Of a DNA stretch of 64,000 nucleotides, positions 1 through 11,094 are shown one piece after another. Under the pieces are notes generated by a model. It was not told the DNA's origin. It saw nothing but the letters and a program-made list of their open reading frames with translations, and did not search any database. A program made the translations under genes and the position numbers. Positions within the stretch are counted from its first letter, which is position 1. Each line of letters starts with the position of its first letter. This stretch comes from Flaveria trinervia (lineage: Eukaryota > Streptophyta > Magnoliopsida > Asterales > Asteraceae): assembly GCA_025506515.1 (NCBI GenBank), contig JACCIX010000083.1:1-64000 (forward strand). Direction: 5' to 3'.

Positions 1-1770
1 CAAATGCTGATGAGATTTCTGACTCCTCTACATCATGTGAATTGCCATGTCATACTGGGTTTCAAGAATCTGGATCATCATCTGTTGCTGCTGAACCGGC
101 TACAAACACTTGCACTGATCTTATAGTGTACCAAGAGCAGAAGAATCACCCCATGTCTCAAATCATTGGTGATATCAATGCTGGTGTCTCAACCAGAAGT
201 CAATTGTCCAACTTCTGCTTCTATGCTCTCTTCATCAGTCAGCTAGAGCCAAAGAACTATCATGTTGCTTTGAGAGACAATGGATGGGTTGAAGCCATGC
301 AGCTTGAGCTACTGTAGTTCAAAAAGCAACAAGTGTGGGAACTGGTTCCTCTACCCCCAGGTAAGTGTGCAATAGGCACTAAATGGGTGTTTAGGAATAA
401 AACTGATGTAAATGGGCTTATTGTCAAGAACAAGGCTAGACTGGTTGTACAAGGTTTTCACAAGAAGAAGGTATTGATTATGATGAAACCTTTGCCCCTG
501 TAGCCAGACTAGAGGCAATTAGATTGTTCTTAGCCTATGCTGCACTCCACAATCTTAAAGTTTTTCAAATGGATGTCAAAAGTGCCTTTTTATATGGTAA
601 AATAAAAGAAGAAGTTTATGTGTGTCAACCACCAGGTTTTGAGGACAATAAACATCCTGATTGGGTGTATAAACTTGATAAGGCTCTTTATGGGTTGAAG
701 AAAGCTCCTAGAGCTGGTATGAAACACTTTCAAATTTTCTTCTTAAAAATAATTTCACTAGAGGCTCCATAGATAAAACTTTGTTTATTAAGAAAGTGGA
801 TCAGCATAAGCTACTTGTTCAAATTTATGTTGATGATATAATTTTTGCATCCTCTAATCCCCAGTTGTGTGATAATTTTACAAGTTTAATGAAACAAAAG
901 TTTGAAATGAGTGCAATGGGAGAATTACAGTTCTTTCTAGGCTTGCAAATCAAACAATAGCCTGATGGAACCTTCATTCATCAGTCAAAATATACAAAAG
1001 ATCTTTTGAATAAGTTTGATTTACAAAATTGTAAGCCCTGTTCTACTCCTATGTGCAACACCACACAACTAGATGCAGATCAGAAAGGTAAAGCTGTTGA
1101 TGAAACACTTTACAGATGTATGATTGGGTCCTTGATGTACTTAACAGCTTCTAGACCAGATATCATGTTTGCAACTTGTGTTTGTGCTAGATTTCAGGCT
1201 GCTCCTAAAGAGTCTCATTTGATTGCAGTCAAGAGGATCTATAGATATCTGCAAGGTACACAATCTCTAGGTCTTTGGTATTCCACTGGACACTCTGGAA
1301 AATTAGTTGCTTTTTCTGATAGTGACTATGCAGGGTGTAAGTTAACCAGAATGACAACTTCTAGTGGATGTCAATTCCTAGGCAACTGTTTGATTTCTTG
1401 GCAGAGTAAGAAACAAACATCTATTGCTACATCCACTGTTGAAGTAGAGTACATTGCTGCTGCAAGTTGTACATCTCAGGTACTCTGGCTTCAGAACCAA
1501 CTATTAGATTATGGCATTACAGAGACTAAGACTCCATTATTAATGGATAGTGCTTCAGCTCTGTGCATTGTCAAGAATCCAGTCCAGCACTCTAGGACCA
1601 AACATATAGAGATCAGACACCATTTTATTAGGGATTGTTTTGAAAAAAGTCTGATTGATCCAAAGTTTGTGCCTAGTGCTGATGAGCTTGCAGATATATT
1701 TACTAAGCCTTTGGATAGTTCAACTTTCCGAAACCTTATGTTAAGGCTTGGTATGCTGCAGCTAGAATAA
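1..1770 (+). pseudogene. pol: E1 pol: reverse transcriptase and RNase H end, disrupted
   Basis: This is the C-terminal half of a copia polyprotein, covering the integrase-RT linker, RT and RNase H, which copy element RNA into DNA in virus-like particles. Visible landmarks are the RT start (WVEAMQLELL, about 285-315), the RT active site YVDD at 826-837, and RNase H with FSDSDYAGC near 1315-1335 and the C-terminal DIFTKPLD. It ends at a TAA at 1768-1770. Breaks: TAG at 316-318 where E2 has Gln, a frameshift near 460, a frameshift between 720 and 780, and TAG at 958-960. Lineage by RT/RNase H sequence is Sirevirus-like. It is not functional as it stands. Confidence 0.92.
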
Positions 1771-1774
1771 GTGA

Positions 1775-2375
1775 CAACTACTGATGATCTCAGTAAACAA
1801 GTACTGATGATCATTAGTAAACATGTCACAAATATGTACTGGTTCTGTTACGAACTACTGATGTAGTTATAACTACTGATGTCAGTAAAACCAGATAAGT
1901 ACTGATGTCCTATGAAACCACTAAACACAGCAAAAAAGTCTGATGAGTAAGTGATGAGGACAGTATGAAACAGCTGCAAAGCTAAGAATTGACGAAAACT
2001 ACTGATGAGAATTTTCTCTTCAGTCGTTTCCACAAACTGCTGTTTCACCCTAAACAGCTGATGACAAAACCATACCTTCAGTATTTTCACAACTACTGAT
2101 GACTAACACCAAGTCCTCAGTTGTTTACAACAGCTGATGACAAAACCATGTCTTCAGTAGTTTCACAACTACTGATGACTAACACCAAGTCCTCAGTTGT
2201 TTCCAACACCTGAAGACAAAACCAAGGTTTTCAGTAGTTTCATAACTACTGATGACTAAAACCAAGTCTTCAGTTGTTTTCAAATGTCTGATAGTTAAAA
2301 CCAAGTCTTCAGTTGTTTTCTTACAACTGCTGATAACACCAACACTTTCAGTCATTTTCTTTTCAGCCTTTTCTT
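1775..2375 (+). repeat. E1 spacer array of ACTGATG / CAGTTGTTT-type iterated motifs
   Basis: About 600 bp between the pol stop and the 3' ORF, filled with degenerate repeats of the type ACTGATGACTAA, CAAGTCTTCAGTTGTTT and ACAGCTGATGACAAAACC. The same word family (CTGAAGAC, CAGTAGTT, CAGCTG) fills the LTR upstream of its TATA box. E2 has the equivalent at 22260-22850 on the other strand. No credible reading frame is present. It lies directly upstream of the internal TATA box at 2380. Confidence 0.8.
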
Positions 2376-2379
2376 AACC

Positions 2380-2387
2380 TATAAATA
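2380..2387 (+). promoter_or_regulatory. Internal TATA box of the E1 3' ORF
   Basis: TATAAATA preceded by CC, 58 nt upstream of the 3' ORF start codon at 2445. A transcript starting about 30 nt downstream would have a leader of some 30-35 nt. E2 has the same TATAAATA at the matching place (22229-22236, minus strand). Promoter activity is inferred from position, sequence and conservation only. Confidence 0.55.
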
Positions 2388-2444
2388 CCTGCACTCATAG
2401 CCAAACGTTTCATTAACCGTTTTCAAACCTTTTCTCTCTCAACA

Positions 2445-5400
2445 ATGGCGACCATGAAATTCAAACCCCGACATAACTGTGTTGCCTACCTTTCAAAATC
2501 GGCTTTCTGGAACAAGTTTGATACTGCCATCGATCTTATGGCGGATTCCCAATACCGAATAGCCTTTCTTCTGAATCCTACCATATACCCTGATTCTTTA
2601 ACCCAGTTCTGGACCAACGTCTCTGTAACAACTGGTGAGAATGATAGCCAAATCACTCTCCAGTCGTTGGTGAATCAGAAACAGGTGCTCATCACCACCG
2701 ACATCATTCGCAAAATCCTAAATTTGCATGATGACACCTATACTAAAGAATACCCGAAAGGCACCACTGATATGTCTTTCATCAATAACGGGTATGCAGG
2801 CGACTTAAGTACTACAACCATTCTTAAAAAGCACTTCCATGATGCCGAAAGACTTATCTTTCCTATGGTGAATGTCTGCCTTGCTTCAAAGACATCTTCT
2901 TGGGATCAGATGTCTTCACAGTGGCAACAGTATTGTATTCTATCTTTGAACGCCAAAATCTAAATTTTCTGAGATAGTGTTCATGGAACTAAAGGATTTG
3001 GCTCAGGAAACCGTGGCAAACAGATGGCTACTTTATCCCAAGTTTCTGATGGCCATAATTTTGAATCAATTAAACTCTGATGGCCTTGTTGGTCTTGGGG
3101 TCCCTGCTCCAACTGTTTTAGCTGAGGTATACTCCAGACATAACTCAGACCCTACTCTAAAAGGGGCTGCCCGGATGCTAAAACCCAAGCAGAGGGAACC
3201 CACAGCCTCCACTTCCAGATCCAAAGTCCCCACCAAACCCAAATCCAAAAAGCCCAAAAAGGCTACTCAGGGAGATGAGTCCCCTGAGGATGCCCTTGTA
3301 CCACCAATACAGGAAGCACATACTGGTTATAACCCCCCAGTTATGTCCAAGACTCAACCTGCTGAAGCCGCAGAGGTATCCTCTCAACAGGATCCTTTTG
3401 CAACCACAATTGAGGATCCCACATTACTGGAACCTATCTCAATTGAGAGGGTTACCATTGAAGAGCACCTCTCACCCCGGGTGCAACCTGATTTGGACCA
3501 ATCTCCACATGCAACCGCCCCTCAAAGCCCAACACTGATAGTTGCTAAAGTGCTGAGTCAGTTGCATTCCTCAACCCCTCCCCAGAAACCAATTACCACT
3601 GGGAATACCTCAACCATTGAGGGGGAGGACCAAAATGCTTCTGAACCAACAGCACAGGGGTTACAATGTTCAATCTCCAAGTGTAGAAAAGGAGGTTAGA
3701 ACATCTGGTAAGGCTGCCACTTCTACTGATTCAGCAAATGATCAGGATGAAGTTGGTAACATCTATAAGACCTCACCAGAGGCAACTGCCAATGAAGGAC
3801 ATAGTCCTGAGGTAGGAAGTCCCCAGTACCAAGAACAAGGGGCACATTCAATCAGGAGGTCAGGTGATTCAGCAAAGACTGATGATGACCTAGGCTTTTT
3901 CTATGATGTTTTAGCCCATAATACCATCCTAGAGAATGAGGTAAGCGGACTCAAAGAGCTGCTAGCCAAAATGTCTCAGGATCAAAGTCCATCTACACCA
4001 ATAACACACAGATGGCACCTTCAATTGAAGGTTCACCAAACACTTCGCCTACACACATAACTATGCCACCAGCCTCTGCCTTTGGCATCACCTCTCAGGG
4101 ACAGAACCCCTCTGAGCAGATGGTTGCTATCTTTCAAAACTCCTTACCTCTCATCACTCCAATCATTACTGAGATTGTCCATAAAGCCATAGATGAGAGG
4201 ATCTCCTCAAATCTACAAACCCTCATTGATGATGCTGTTCACAAATCTCTTTCTGTCTTTCAAGCCCCTGATACCAATGCAACCAAAAAGGGGGAGACTA
4301 CTAAGGCAGTGAAAGAAAAGAAAAGGAAAAGAGTTGATGATGAGAAACAACCTGAAAAAGAGAAGGAGGTGGAGGAAGAACTGATCTCAGAACAGCTAAT
4401 CACATACAAGCGAAAGAAAAGTGCTGAGTCAAAAGCTGATGAAGAAAAATCCTTAGAAGATCTTATCAAAGATGCTGATGAAGCTCACAGCAGATCCATG
4501 GATAAAATTATAGATCAGCTCTTTAGACATGGTCATGACACAACCACATTAGACTCTGAGATCAGAAGGCTGGAAATAGAAGAGATTCAAACAAGATGGG
4601 CTGGTTATAGTGTGTTGGAAAGGGAAAGATTGGAGATAATGATAAGATTATTGCCAAATACCTTGGAAGATCATTGATAGAGATAAAGTCCTGGTCCAGA
4701 GATAGTATCTTGGAGATAACCAAGAAAATTTGCTCTGCTGAAGGCTATAATAAAGGGTTGATCATCGAAGCACTGGATGAAGCAGGTGCAGGGAAGAGAA
4801 CTGAAATGGCAAAGCTCTCCAAAGCCAAACTCACCACCAAAATGCTAGATCAGACTTCTCAAACTCCAACTCAAACACAACCCTCATCTCTAAAATCTCT
4901 CAAATCTATCCCTAAACCAAAGCCACCCACAACTCAACCCACAAAACCAATCCCTTTACCCCAAAAACCACCTCAAACCTTACCTAGTGATACACCCAGA
5001 AGGAGGAGAAGGGTGTTGAGGGTAGAAGAAGATGAAGAAGAGGATGATGATGAAGATTGTCTGCCAATCTCTACTGTTCTCAACTTTAAAACACCTAAGC
5101 ACAGAAGTCAACAAGTGATTACACCTGACTTGCAAATGCAAATGGTGAAAGTAAAGATTGAAGAAGCAGAACAACAGAAGCAACACGATGAGCAGTTTCT
5201 CAAGATGGTTGACAAGAATTTCCCTCAGTCCTCATCCATTCAAGAAATGAAGAAACAAGCTCTGAGGCTGTACACTCTTAGACATACTTTTCAACATCAA
5301 AGAGAAAGAGTGCGGATTTGGCCAGACCCCAGGGTAAGTTCTAGAATTCATAAGAAGAATATACCGAGTAGATATCATGGCCAAGTGAAGAAGACCTTGA

Positions 5401-5779
5401 ATGCTGCAATTACGTTGGCCATGGTAGTCTCACCCTGGGAAATCATTGAAGAATTCAAGAGAGCTCACAACTCCAAGACAACCCCTCAATCTATTCTTGA
5501 GAACAAAATGATCAAGAAGGGGTTGTTATACAAAAGACTTGAAGATCTTCAGAAGAGTGAACTCCAGTTGTTGCTTGAAGGCTCTCACCCTGATGAATTG
5601 CTTATAGAGAGATAACAACTGTGGAGTTGAAGAATGGAAAGACAGTGATATACCTGTCTGAGTATTATGGCCCAGAGTTCTTCTTCGAGGGAGAAGCAGA
5701 AGAACTCACCAAGGAGGAACAAGTTGTTCTCCTTGAGGCCTATGCTAGTGAGTCTAATAGACTCATTAATGGGAATTAG
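2445..5779 (+). pseudogene. E1 3' ORF (extra gene between pol and 3' LTR), frameshifted
   Basis: Starts MATMKFKPRHN. Segments in order: an N-terminal core with TIYPDSLTQFW and later LLYPKFLMAI; a Pro/Ser/Lys-rich linker (KPKSKKPKKATQ); a short leucine-zipper-like helix (ILENEVSGLKELLAKM); a Lys/Glu-rich helical part; an acidic stretch (about 5025-5060); and a C-terminal domain (ERVRIWPDPRV ... LSEYYGPEFFFEG) ending at TAG 5777-5779. It is broken by frameshifts near 2930, 3640, 4010, 4670 and 5600. E2 carries the same protein, mostly in one frame. The position matches the env-like ORF of Sireviruses, but I see no signal peptide or clear transmembrane segment, so an envelope role is not supported. 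Function unknown. Confidence 0.8.
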
Positions 5780-5970
5780 GTTTCATGGTTGGGATAAGAC
5801 TCTGTGTCCAGTTTCCCCAAGACAGAGTTCCCTTCCATACTTAGCCAATCAAAAGATTAGAAACCTTTTCCCGGCCTGTGCTTAATTGATTACCTCTGAA
5901 GCTGATCAAGAGGGGGTTACTGCCAAGAATAAGTGGGATCATCAATAAGTTTAGAGGTTTTGGCTGCATT
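5780..5970 (+). other. E1 3' untranslated stretch
   Basis: Non-coding sequence between the 3' ORF stop and the polypurine tract. A second purine run, AAGAGGGGGTTACTG, lies near 5908-5922. Multiple polypurine tracts are known in Sireviruses, so this may be an additional priming site, but that is inference. Confidence 0.4.
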
Positions 5971-5985
5971 GGTTCAGGGGGAGTT
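5971..5985 (+). other. E1 polypurine tract
   Basis: GGTTCAGGGGGAGTT lies immediately 5' of the LTR start TGTTGG. This is the plus-strand priming site of reverse transcription. The reverse complement of the same tract borders the E2 3' LTR at 18617-18630. Confidence 0.8.
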
Positions 5986-6111
5986 TGTTGGACCAAAAGA
6001 ACCAATGAGCCTGATCAGAAAAACCTCTAAGTCCCACAGACATTGCAACTGCTGAAGAAGATCACAACAGCTGAAGACATCAGCTGATTACAAGGTCTGA
6101 AGACAAGATCT

Positions 6112-6420
6112 GAAGACTTCTACTGAAGACAAAGTCTGAAAGCAAAAACTGAAGACAAAGTCTGAAAGAAAAGTACTGAAGATAAAGTCTGAAAGTAAAG
6201 TACTGAAGACAAAGTCTGAAAGAAAAGTACTGAAGACAAAGTCTGAAAGAAAAGTACTAAAGACAAAATCTGAAAGAAAAGTACTGAAGACAAAGTCTGA
6301 AAGTAAAGTACTGAAGACAAAGTCTGAAGCTATCAGCTGAAGACAAAGTCAGAAAGTAAAAGTCTGAAGAACAAAGACTGAAGACAAAGACTGAAGACAA
6401 AGACTGAAGACCAAAGTGAT
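6112..6420 (+). repeat. Tandem subrepeats in E1 LTR
   Basis: A unit of about 26-28 bp combining ACTGAAGACAAAGT and CTGAAAGAAAAGT is repeated roughly ten times, then degenerates to AAAGACTGAAGACA. It sits upstream of the LTR TATA box. The minus-strand reading frame across it (repeated Leu-Ser-Ser-Val-Leu-Phe-Phe-Gln) is an artefact of the repeat. Confidence 0.85.
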
Positions 6421-6616
6421 CAGTAGTTGTCACAACAGCTGAAGTTATTAACTTCAGTAGTTGTGATGATTTCCTTTCAGTACTTGTAATTTACGTTTCA
6501 ATAGTTGTAGTTCAGTAGTTTTATGTTTTTGTACTTAGCATTTTCTGAGATGTAATCAGTAGTTGAGAACATTCTCAGTAGTTTGCATAGTTTCAGTAGT
6601 TTGTATAATTCTATTA

Positions 6617-6666
6617 GATGTCACTATCAAGTGACATCAGCAGACGTCACATTCCCTATATAAATA
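6617..6666 (+). promoter_or_regulatory. E1 LTR core promoter: hairpin, GACGTCAC and TATA
   Basis: Three elements in 50 bp. Perfect inverted arms GATGTCAC (6617-6624) and GTGACATC (6631-6638) flank a 6-nt loop. GACGTCAC, a TGACG/CRE-type bZIP site, is at 6643-6650. The TATA box TATATAAATA is at 6657-6666. All three are kept in both E2 LTRs (for example hairpin 18073-18094 and GTGACGTC 18061-18068). Transcription should start about 25-35 nt downstream. Confidence 0.7.
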
Positions 6667-6864
6667 ATGTTGACCTAGTTGTAACGTGTGACATTCAGCC
6701 ACCACGAAAGCATATGAATGAAATATTCCTTTGCAGAATTCTCTCTCTTTAACCGTTTACTTTTCATTGAATATCAATTGTGTTCTTGCGAATTGTCTAA
6801 TTCATTGTTCAAATTCCGCTGCGATCCACTCTAATTAATCAAACTTAGATCTCTGATCCTAACA

Positions 6865-7515
6865 CAAGAGGACAAACCCATGAAGCAAATGTTTTTCTTC
6901 ACTCTTGTTTTCTATCTCAGATAGAGCCAAAGAAAGTTGAGGAGGCTCTAAAGGATGGAAGTTGGGTTGAAGCTATGCAACAAGAGCTGCTTCAATTCAA
7001 AAGGTAGAAAGTTTGGAACCTGTCCTCTTCCTTTTGGGAAGACTACCATAGGAACCAAATGGGTGTTTAGGAACAAGAAAGATGATAGAGGCATTATCAT
7101 CAAAAACAAAGCTAGACTGGTTGTTCAAGGATACACACAAGAAGAAGGGATGAATACACTGATGTCTTTGCTCCAGTGGCAATATTAGAAGCTGTTAGGA
7201 TATTCCTGGCATTTGCTGCATCCAAGAACTTCAAGGTCTTTCAACTTGATGTGAAATGTGCCTTTTTATATGGAGTGATAGATGAAGAGGTTTATGTTAA
7301 ACATCCACCTGGTTTCGTAGATCCTGATCATCCTGATTATGTTTACAAGCTTGATAAAGCTCTCTATGGGTTACATCAGGCACCCAGGAAGTGGTATGAA
7401 ACACTGTCTGAGTATCTCTGTAAACATGGATACAGGAGAGGTACTATAGATGGAACTCTCTTCATCAAAGGACAAAACTTTGGAAAAGTTAGAAAAAGCT
7501 ATAAGGGGGTGGACT
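6865..7515 (+). pseudogene. pol: Copia RT fragment interrupted by E1
   Basis: A pol piece from another Sirevirus-like element: the linker HSCFLSQIEPKKVEEAL, the RT start WVEAMQQELLQF, WVFRNK, VVQGYTQEEG, FQLDVKCAFLYG and LDKALYGLHQAPRKWYE. It stops abruptly after TLFIK near 7472. The RT active site, RNase H and both LTRs are missing. Breaks: TAG at 7006-7008 and frameshifts near 7015 and 7150. The left border is the E1 LTR end. The last roughly 40 bp before 7516 resemble the neighbouring gypsy LTR (see findings). Confidence 0.85.
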
Positions 7516-8149
7516 TGTAACACCTGGCTTTTTTTTGGCAAGATAGGAGGAATTAAAAGAAAGAAAAGCTATAAGGTCCAAGTGGAGGGACCAAAAGTGT
7601 CCATAAGGACAAAACTTTAGAAAAGTTGATGTAAAGGTGGGCATGGCCGCCCACCCTCACTTCACATCAACATATCTTCGGTTCTAGAGAGAGAGCAAAA
7701 GAGAACTCTCGGCTAGTGAAATAAGAAGAAGAAGTGAACGAATTCAAGGTAAGAATTCGTGGTTTTTATGTGTTTATGTCTGGTTTTATCCCGGGTATGT
7801 GTTTATGTGCTTATGGGTTATGTTTGTGCTCGGGTGTGTGTGTTTTTGGATGTTGTTTCTAGGTGTTTTGAACTCTTTGCAAGCGGGTTAAAAAGGAAGA
7901 ACACCCAAGTTGCACTAGGTGAGTTCTAGACCCCGGTTTTTTTACTTGTTTTCAAACATCTTTAGGGCTGAAAATGTATTAAATGACTTTCCAATGTTTG
8001 AGTATGTATGCCCGTATGTATTGTGCATGATTGAATGTGATTCTTGAATGGTCATAGGTTGTTCATGTTTAGAATAGACACATTAAGCTTTGAACAGATG
8101 GATTTGATGATTGGGTTGAAAACATACCAGAAACATGTTGAATAGAAGG

Positions 8150-8590
8150 TCCATGCGCCTAGATAAGGCTCATGCGCCTGAAAATGCCTTAAAAACAATT
8201 AAGTGTAATCCATGCGCCTAAACAATAGCCTATGCACATAAGATTACCTTAGAAATGTTTAAGTACAACCCATGCGCCTGAACAGTGGCCCATGTGCCTA
8301 GAAATGTTAGCCGGACGACTAAGTGTATGGTCATGCGCCCCAATAGTGCCCATGTGCCCAAGTGGCTCATGCACCTAAGTGTCCATGCGTCCGGATTACT
8401 CATGCGTCTAAGTGTTCATACGCACAAGTAGTGCCCATGCGCCTGAATAGTTCATGTGCCTGAATAGTTCATGCGCCTAAAGTGAAAATGTTTAAGTGTT
8501 GGCTGATGCGCCTACATAGTGATGAAACGCCTGAACAGGGCTCATGCGCTCAAATAGTTCCCATGCGCCTAAGCACTTAGAAATTTTATA
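8150..8590 (+). repeat. Degenerate CATGCGCCTAA array inside gypsy LTR
   Basis: About 25 imperfect copies of CATGCGCCTAA/CATGTGCCTGAA, spaced 15-30 bp apart. In the related LTR copy the corresponding place carries a quite different, nearly perfect 20-bp tandem array (58790-58947). No coding potential. Confidence 0.8.
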
Positions 8591-8984
8591 GAAATTTTCT
8601 GGGAGTCTGTGCTTTAGGGTTTTGACCAAGGTTGACTAAGGGCTTATTATTGATAATGTTTCATGCATGATATGATTACTTATGATTGTTCCTTATTATT
8701 GTTATTGCTATCATTATTATTACTTATAGTATGAGACTTTACGTGGTATGTTATTATCATAACGTAAAGTATATCGTAATAATAAAGTGAAAGAACAATA
8801 AAGAAAAGAAGAGGCACATTAATGAAAATGTTAACAAGTCTTGTAAGCTTACAGGAGGTACACGACCATGTTGTCGTTAGCTCAACTGTGCTGCGGGTTA
8901 GCTATCCTATTATGCACACAGGGTCAATCAATTGAGATTGGTAGGACCTTTGCAGTGTGTCCTGGGTGATTGGGTTGGCCTTGC

Positions 8985-9085
8985 ACATAGTACACAGAAC
9001 CCTTTCGAGGGATACAGTTGACCCTTTCGGGGGATATAGTTGACCCTTTCGAGGGATACAGTTGACCCTTTCGAGGGATATAGAT
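8985..9085 (+). repeat. Four-copy CCCTTTCGAGGGATACAGTTGA tandem repeat
   Basis: A unit of about 25 bp (CCCTTTCGAGGGATA plus CAGTTGA) is repeated four times with few changes. CCCTTTCGAGGG is nearly self-complementary. It lies in the 3' half of the gypsy LTR. Confidence 0.75.
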
Positions 9086-9641
9086 GGCCCATCACCCGTT
9101 TTCCATCGCGCATATAGTTGGGGTATTGCTCACTAGTCCGTACAGAAAGTGAAACATAAAGATAAAAGTTTACATAACAGACAAGGCATACAGTAAAGAG
9201 AACGAACAATATATGTTCATATAGTTTATGCGTGCTCGCATATACAGTACAGAGTTGTATTTTACAGAAAATGGTATTTTCATATACAACATATAGAAAG
9301 TATTTTATTACTTATAAAACTAGAGCTCACTCAACAACGCTGACTTTTATACATTTTCAGTTGACAGGTAATTATTGCTGAGGATAACACGAGGGTGAAG
9401 TCACTCGGCAGGGAAAGACTGACATCCATTCCTATTTTATGTTGCTGTTGTTTTGTAATGCAGTAAAATAATTCTTTTGTAATCAGTTAAACGATGATGT
9501 ATTGCTCAACAACAGTGGTTTAAATGAAATGAATGGTTTTTGATAAACTATTTCCACTGCTTAAGTTTGTATAATTATAATGTTTAATGTTTTAACTGCT
9601 GTGATTGACCAACTATGAGGTTTCCGGGAACAGGGCCTTAC

Positions 9642-9840
9642 AAGAAACCTATCGAAATTATGGATCACATTATGAAGAAAACGAGAACCACAACTACTCC
9701 AATAGTCAAGGTTCGTTGGGAGAATAAGTGTGGAGCGGAGTTCACTTGAGAGCGTGAGGACCACATGAAGACAAAGTATCCGCATTTGTTCGTTTAGTTA
9801 ATTTTAATTTCGGGATGAAATTCTTTTAAGTTGGAGAGAC
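9642..9840 (+). pseudogene. Gypsy pol C-terminal scrap plus polypurine tract
   Basis: Translation gives KKPIEIMD, then PIVKVRWENK, then EREDHMKTKYPHLF and a stop near 9798. This is the recognisable C-terminal tail (integrase tail/chromodomain region) of Ty3/gypsy polyproteins. A Trp codon just before EREDHM has become TGA. The following AATTTCGGGATGAAATTC and TTAAGTTGGAGAGAC form the usual 3' untranslated/polypurine region directly before the next LTR. Everything upstream of KKPIEIMD is missing and replaced by the other gypsy LTR. Confidence 0.8.
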
Positions 9841-9989
9841 TGTAACATCTTGTGTTTTGGGTTAATAAAAGTTAACTTGTTAACTTCTTATAAGGACCAT
9901 GTTTGCCTAATATGAAACTTATGGGTTACCTTTGCATATTACTTTAATTTGTCATTAACTTGAAACCTTTTAATGATAAATTTTTTATA

Positions 9990-10132
9990 TAATTGATAAT
10001 AATAATAATAATAGTAACAATAATAACAACAATAATAATAATACTAATAATAAACAATAATAATAATAATGGTTATAATATTAATAATAGAAATAATAAC
10101 AATAAAATTTTAACGATAATAATAATAACTAA

Positions 10133-10166
<34 letters not shown>

Positions 10167-10207
10167 TAAGAATAATAATAATAATATTGTTATTAATAAT
10201 AATAATT
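9990..10207 (+). repeat. (AAT)n microsatellite, interrupted
   Basis: A simple repeat of AAT with AAC and TAG interruptions, inside the gypsy 3' LTR. Confidence 0.95.
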
Positions 10208-11094
10208 TGTAAAAGTTTATTAAACTTAGAAATGTTTAAAAACTTGGATTTAATAAGTCAAGGGGGCCTTAATGTCATTTTATAAACTTTAAATAAAAGG
10301 TTTTGGCATAAAATAATAAACGTCCATAAGTTGAGGGGTTGTTTTTGTAAATTTAAAATTAAAACCCTTTCCCCCCCTTAACCCCGTAATTCCGGCGACG
10401 ACTTCCGACCATCTCCGGCCAATCACCGGCGACCCAAAACCATGATAGTTGCCCTCGAAACTTACTCGAATTAAAGCCAAACGACTCGGGAAGGTATTTC
10501 GAACTCGAACCCGTGATTAGTTACACCATTTTATTCGTAATTTAAGGGGATTGAACCGAAAAATATAACCAAATCGATTCATAACCATTCAACATATGTT
10601 TGTGTTGGATAATCGAATTAAACGGTTAGAAACGTTCGGGTAATCATTTACAAATTTAAAACATCGTTTAATTTGAGTTAAACAGTCGATTAAGTAAGCT
10701 ATTGTAACCGAAGTAGTGGAATGGAAGCCAAAGCTCAATCGCATCTTAACGCATAACTTGTACCTATATAACAGAGGGGAATCATCACCTTCGATCCCTT
10801 TCAACTCCGTGTAAACTCAATTTCGTGAACATTCACTAAATCGACGTTCCCTAACACCTTGTTCATCGCGACTGTATCGAGACTAAATCGAGCGTGAACA
10901 CGTCAAATTGTTATTAATCAAGTAAGTTTTTTATACCATTCAACTCGACTACATCTAGGGAACAAAATCCCTAAGATTAATCGGGTTGAATCATTTGAAT
11001 TAAGCTTCAATTTAGGGATGGAACGAGTTAGGGTTCATGTGTTTTGGGGATCTCTTTATAACCATGCTTTTAGATTTTAAGATCTATTTTATAT

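Larger units (their letters stand above)
1..6864 (+). mobile_element. Copia element E1 (Sirevirus-like), 3' part, truncated by window start
   Basis: Order seen: RT/RNase H end of pol, a repeat-rich spacer, an internal TATA box, a long 3' ORF, a polypurine tract and a 3' LTR. The 5' LTR, gag, protease and integrase lie outside the window. It is the same family as E2 (17813-30070), which gives the intact order for comparison. The LTR ends in CCTAACA at 6864 and the flank continues into another copia pol, so E1 inserted into that element. The target duplication cannot be checked because the left end is missing; the right flank begins CAAGA. Confidence 0.9.
5986..6864 (+). repeat. E1 3' LTR (879 bp)
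   Basis: Begins TGTTGGACCAAAAG and ends GATCCTAACA, giving the TG...CA ends and TGTTGG/CCTAACA termini of copia LTRs. It is homologous to the E2 LTRs read in reverse. Inside it are a tandem subrepeat block, a perfect 8-bp-arm hairpin, a bZIP-type GACGTCAC and a TATA box. It is longer than the E2 LTRs (about 804 bp), largely through a different number of subrepeats. Confidence 0.9.
7516..9641 (+). repeat. Ty3/gypsy LTR, apparently solo (about 2.1 kb)
   Basis: Begins TGTAACACCTGG and ends GGGCCTTACA, an inverted-end pair typical of gypsy (Tekay-like chromovirus) LTRs. It is related to the LTR split by E3 (16522-16749 plus 58306-59435): both share the opening TGTAACACC, 'gtaaagg(t)gggcatgg' with 'gcccac', a GTTAGCTCAAC..GGGTTAGCTA stretch and a block of short repeats. 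No PBS or gag follows it, so I call it solo or a rearrangement product. Flanks GGACT and AGAAA are not a target duplication, which argues for later deletion at one side. Confidence 0.65.

Noticed and set aside
2445..5779. 3' ORF as a host gene captured by the element, or as a true envelope gene
   Set aside because: It is repeated at the same place in several elements, so it belongs to them. No signal peptide, fusion peptide or clear transmembrane helix is visible, so an envelope function is not claimed.
6120..6320. Minus-strand repeated Leu-Ser-Ser-Val-Leu-Phe-Phe-Gln frame
   Set aside because: Product of the LTR tandem subrepeat, not a gene.
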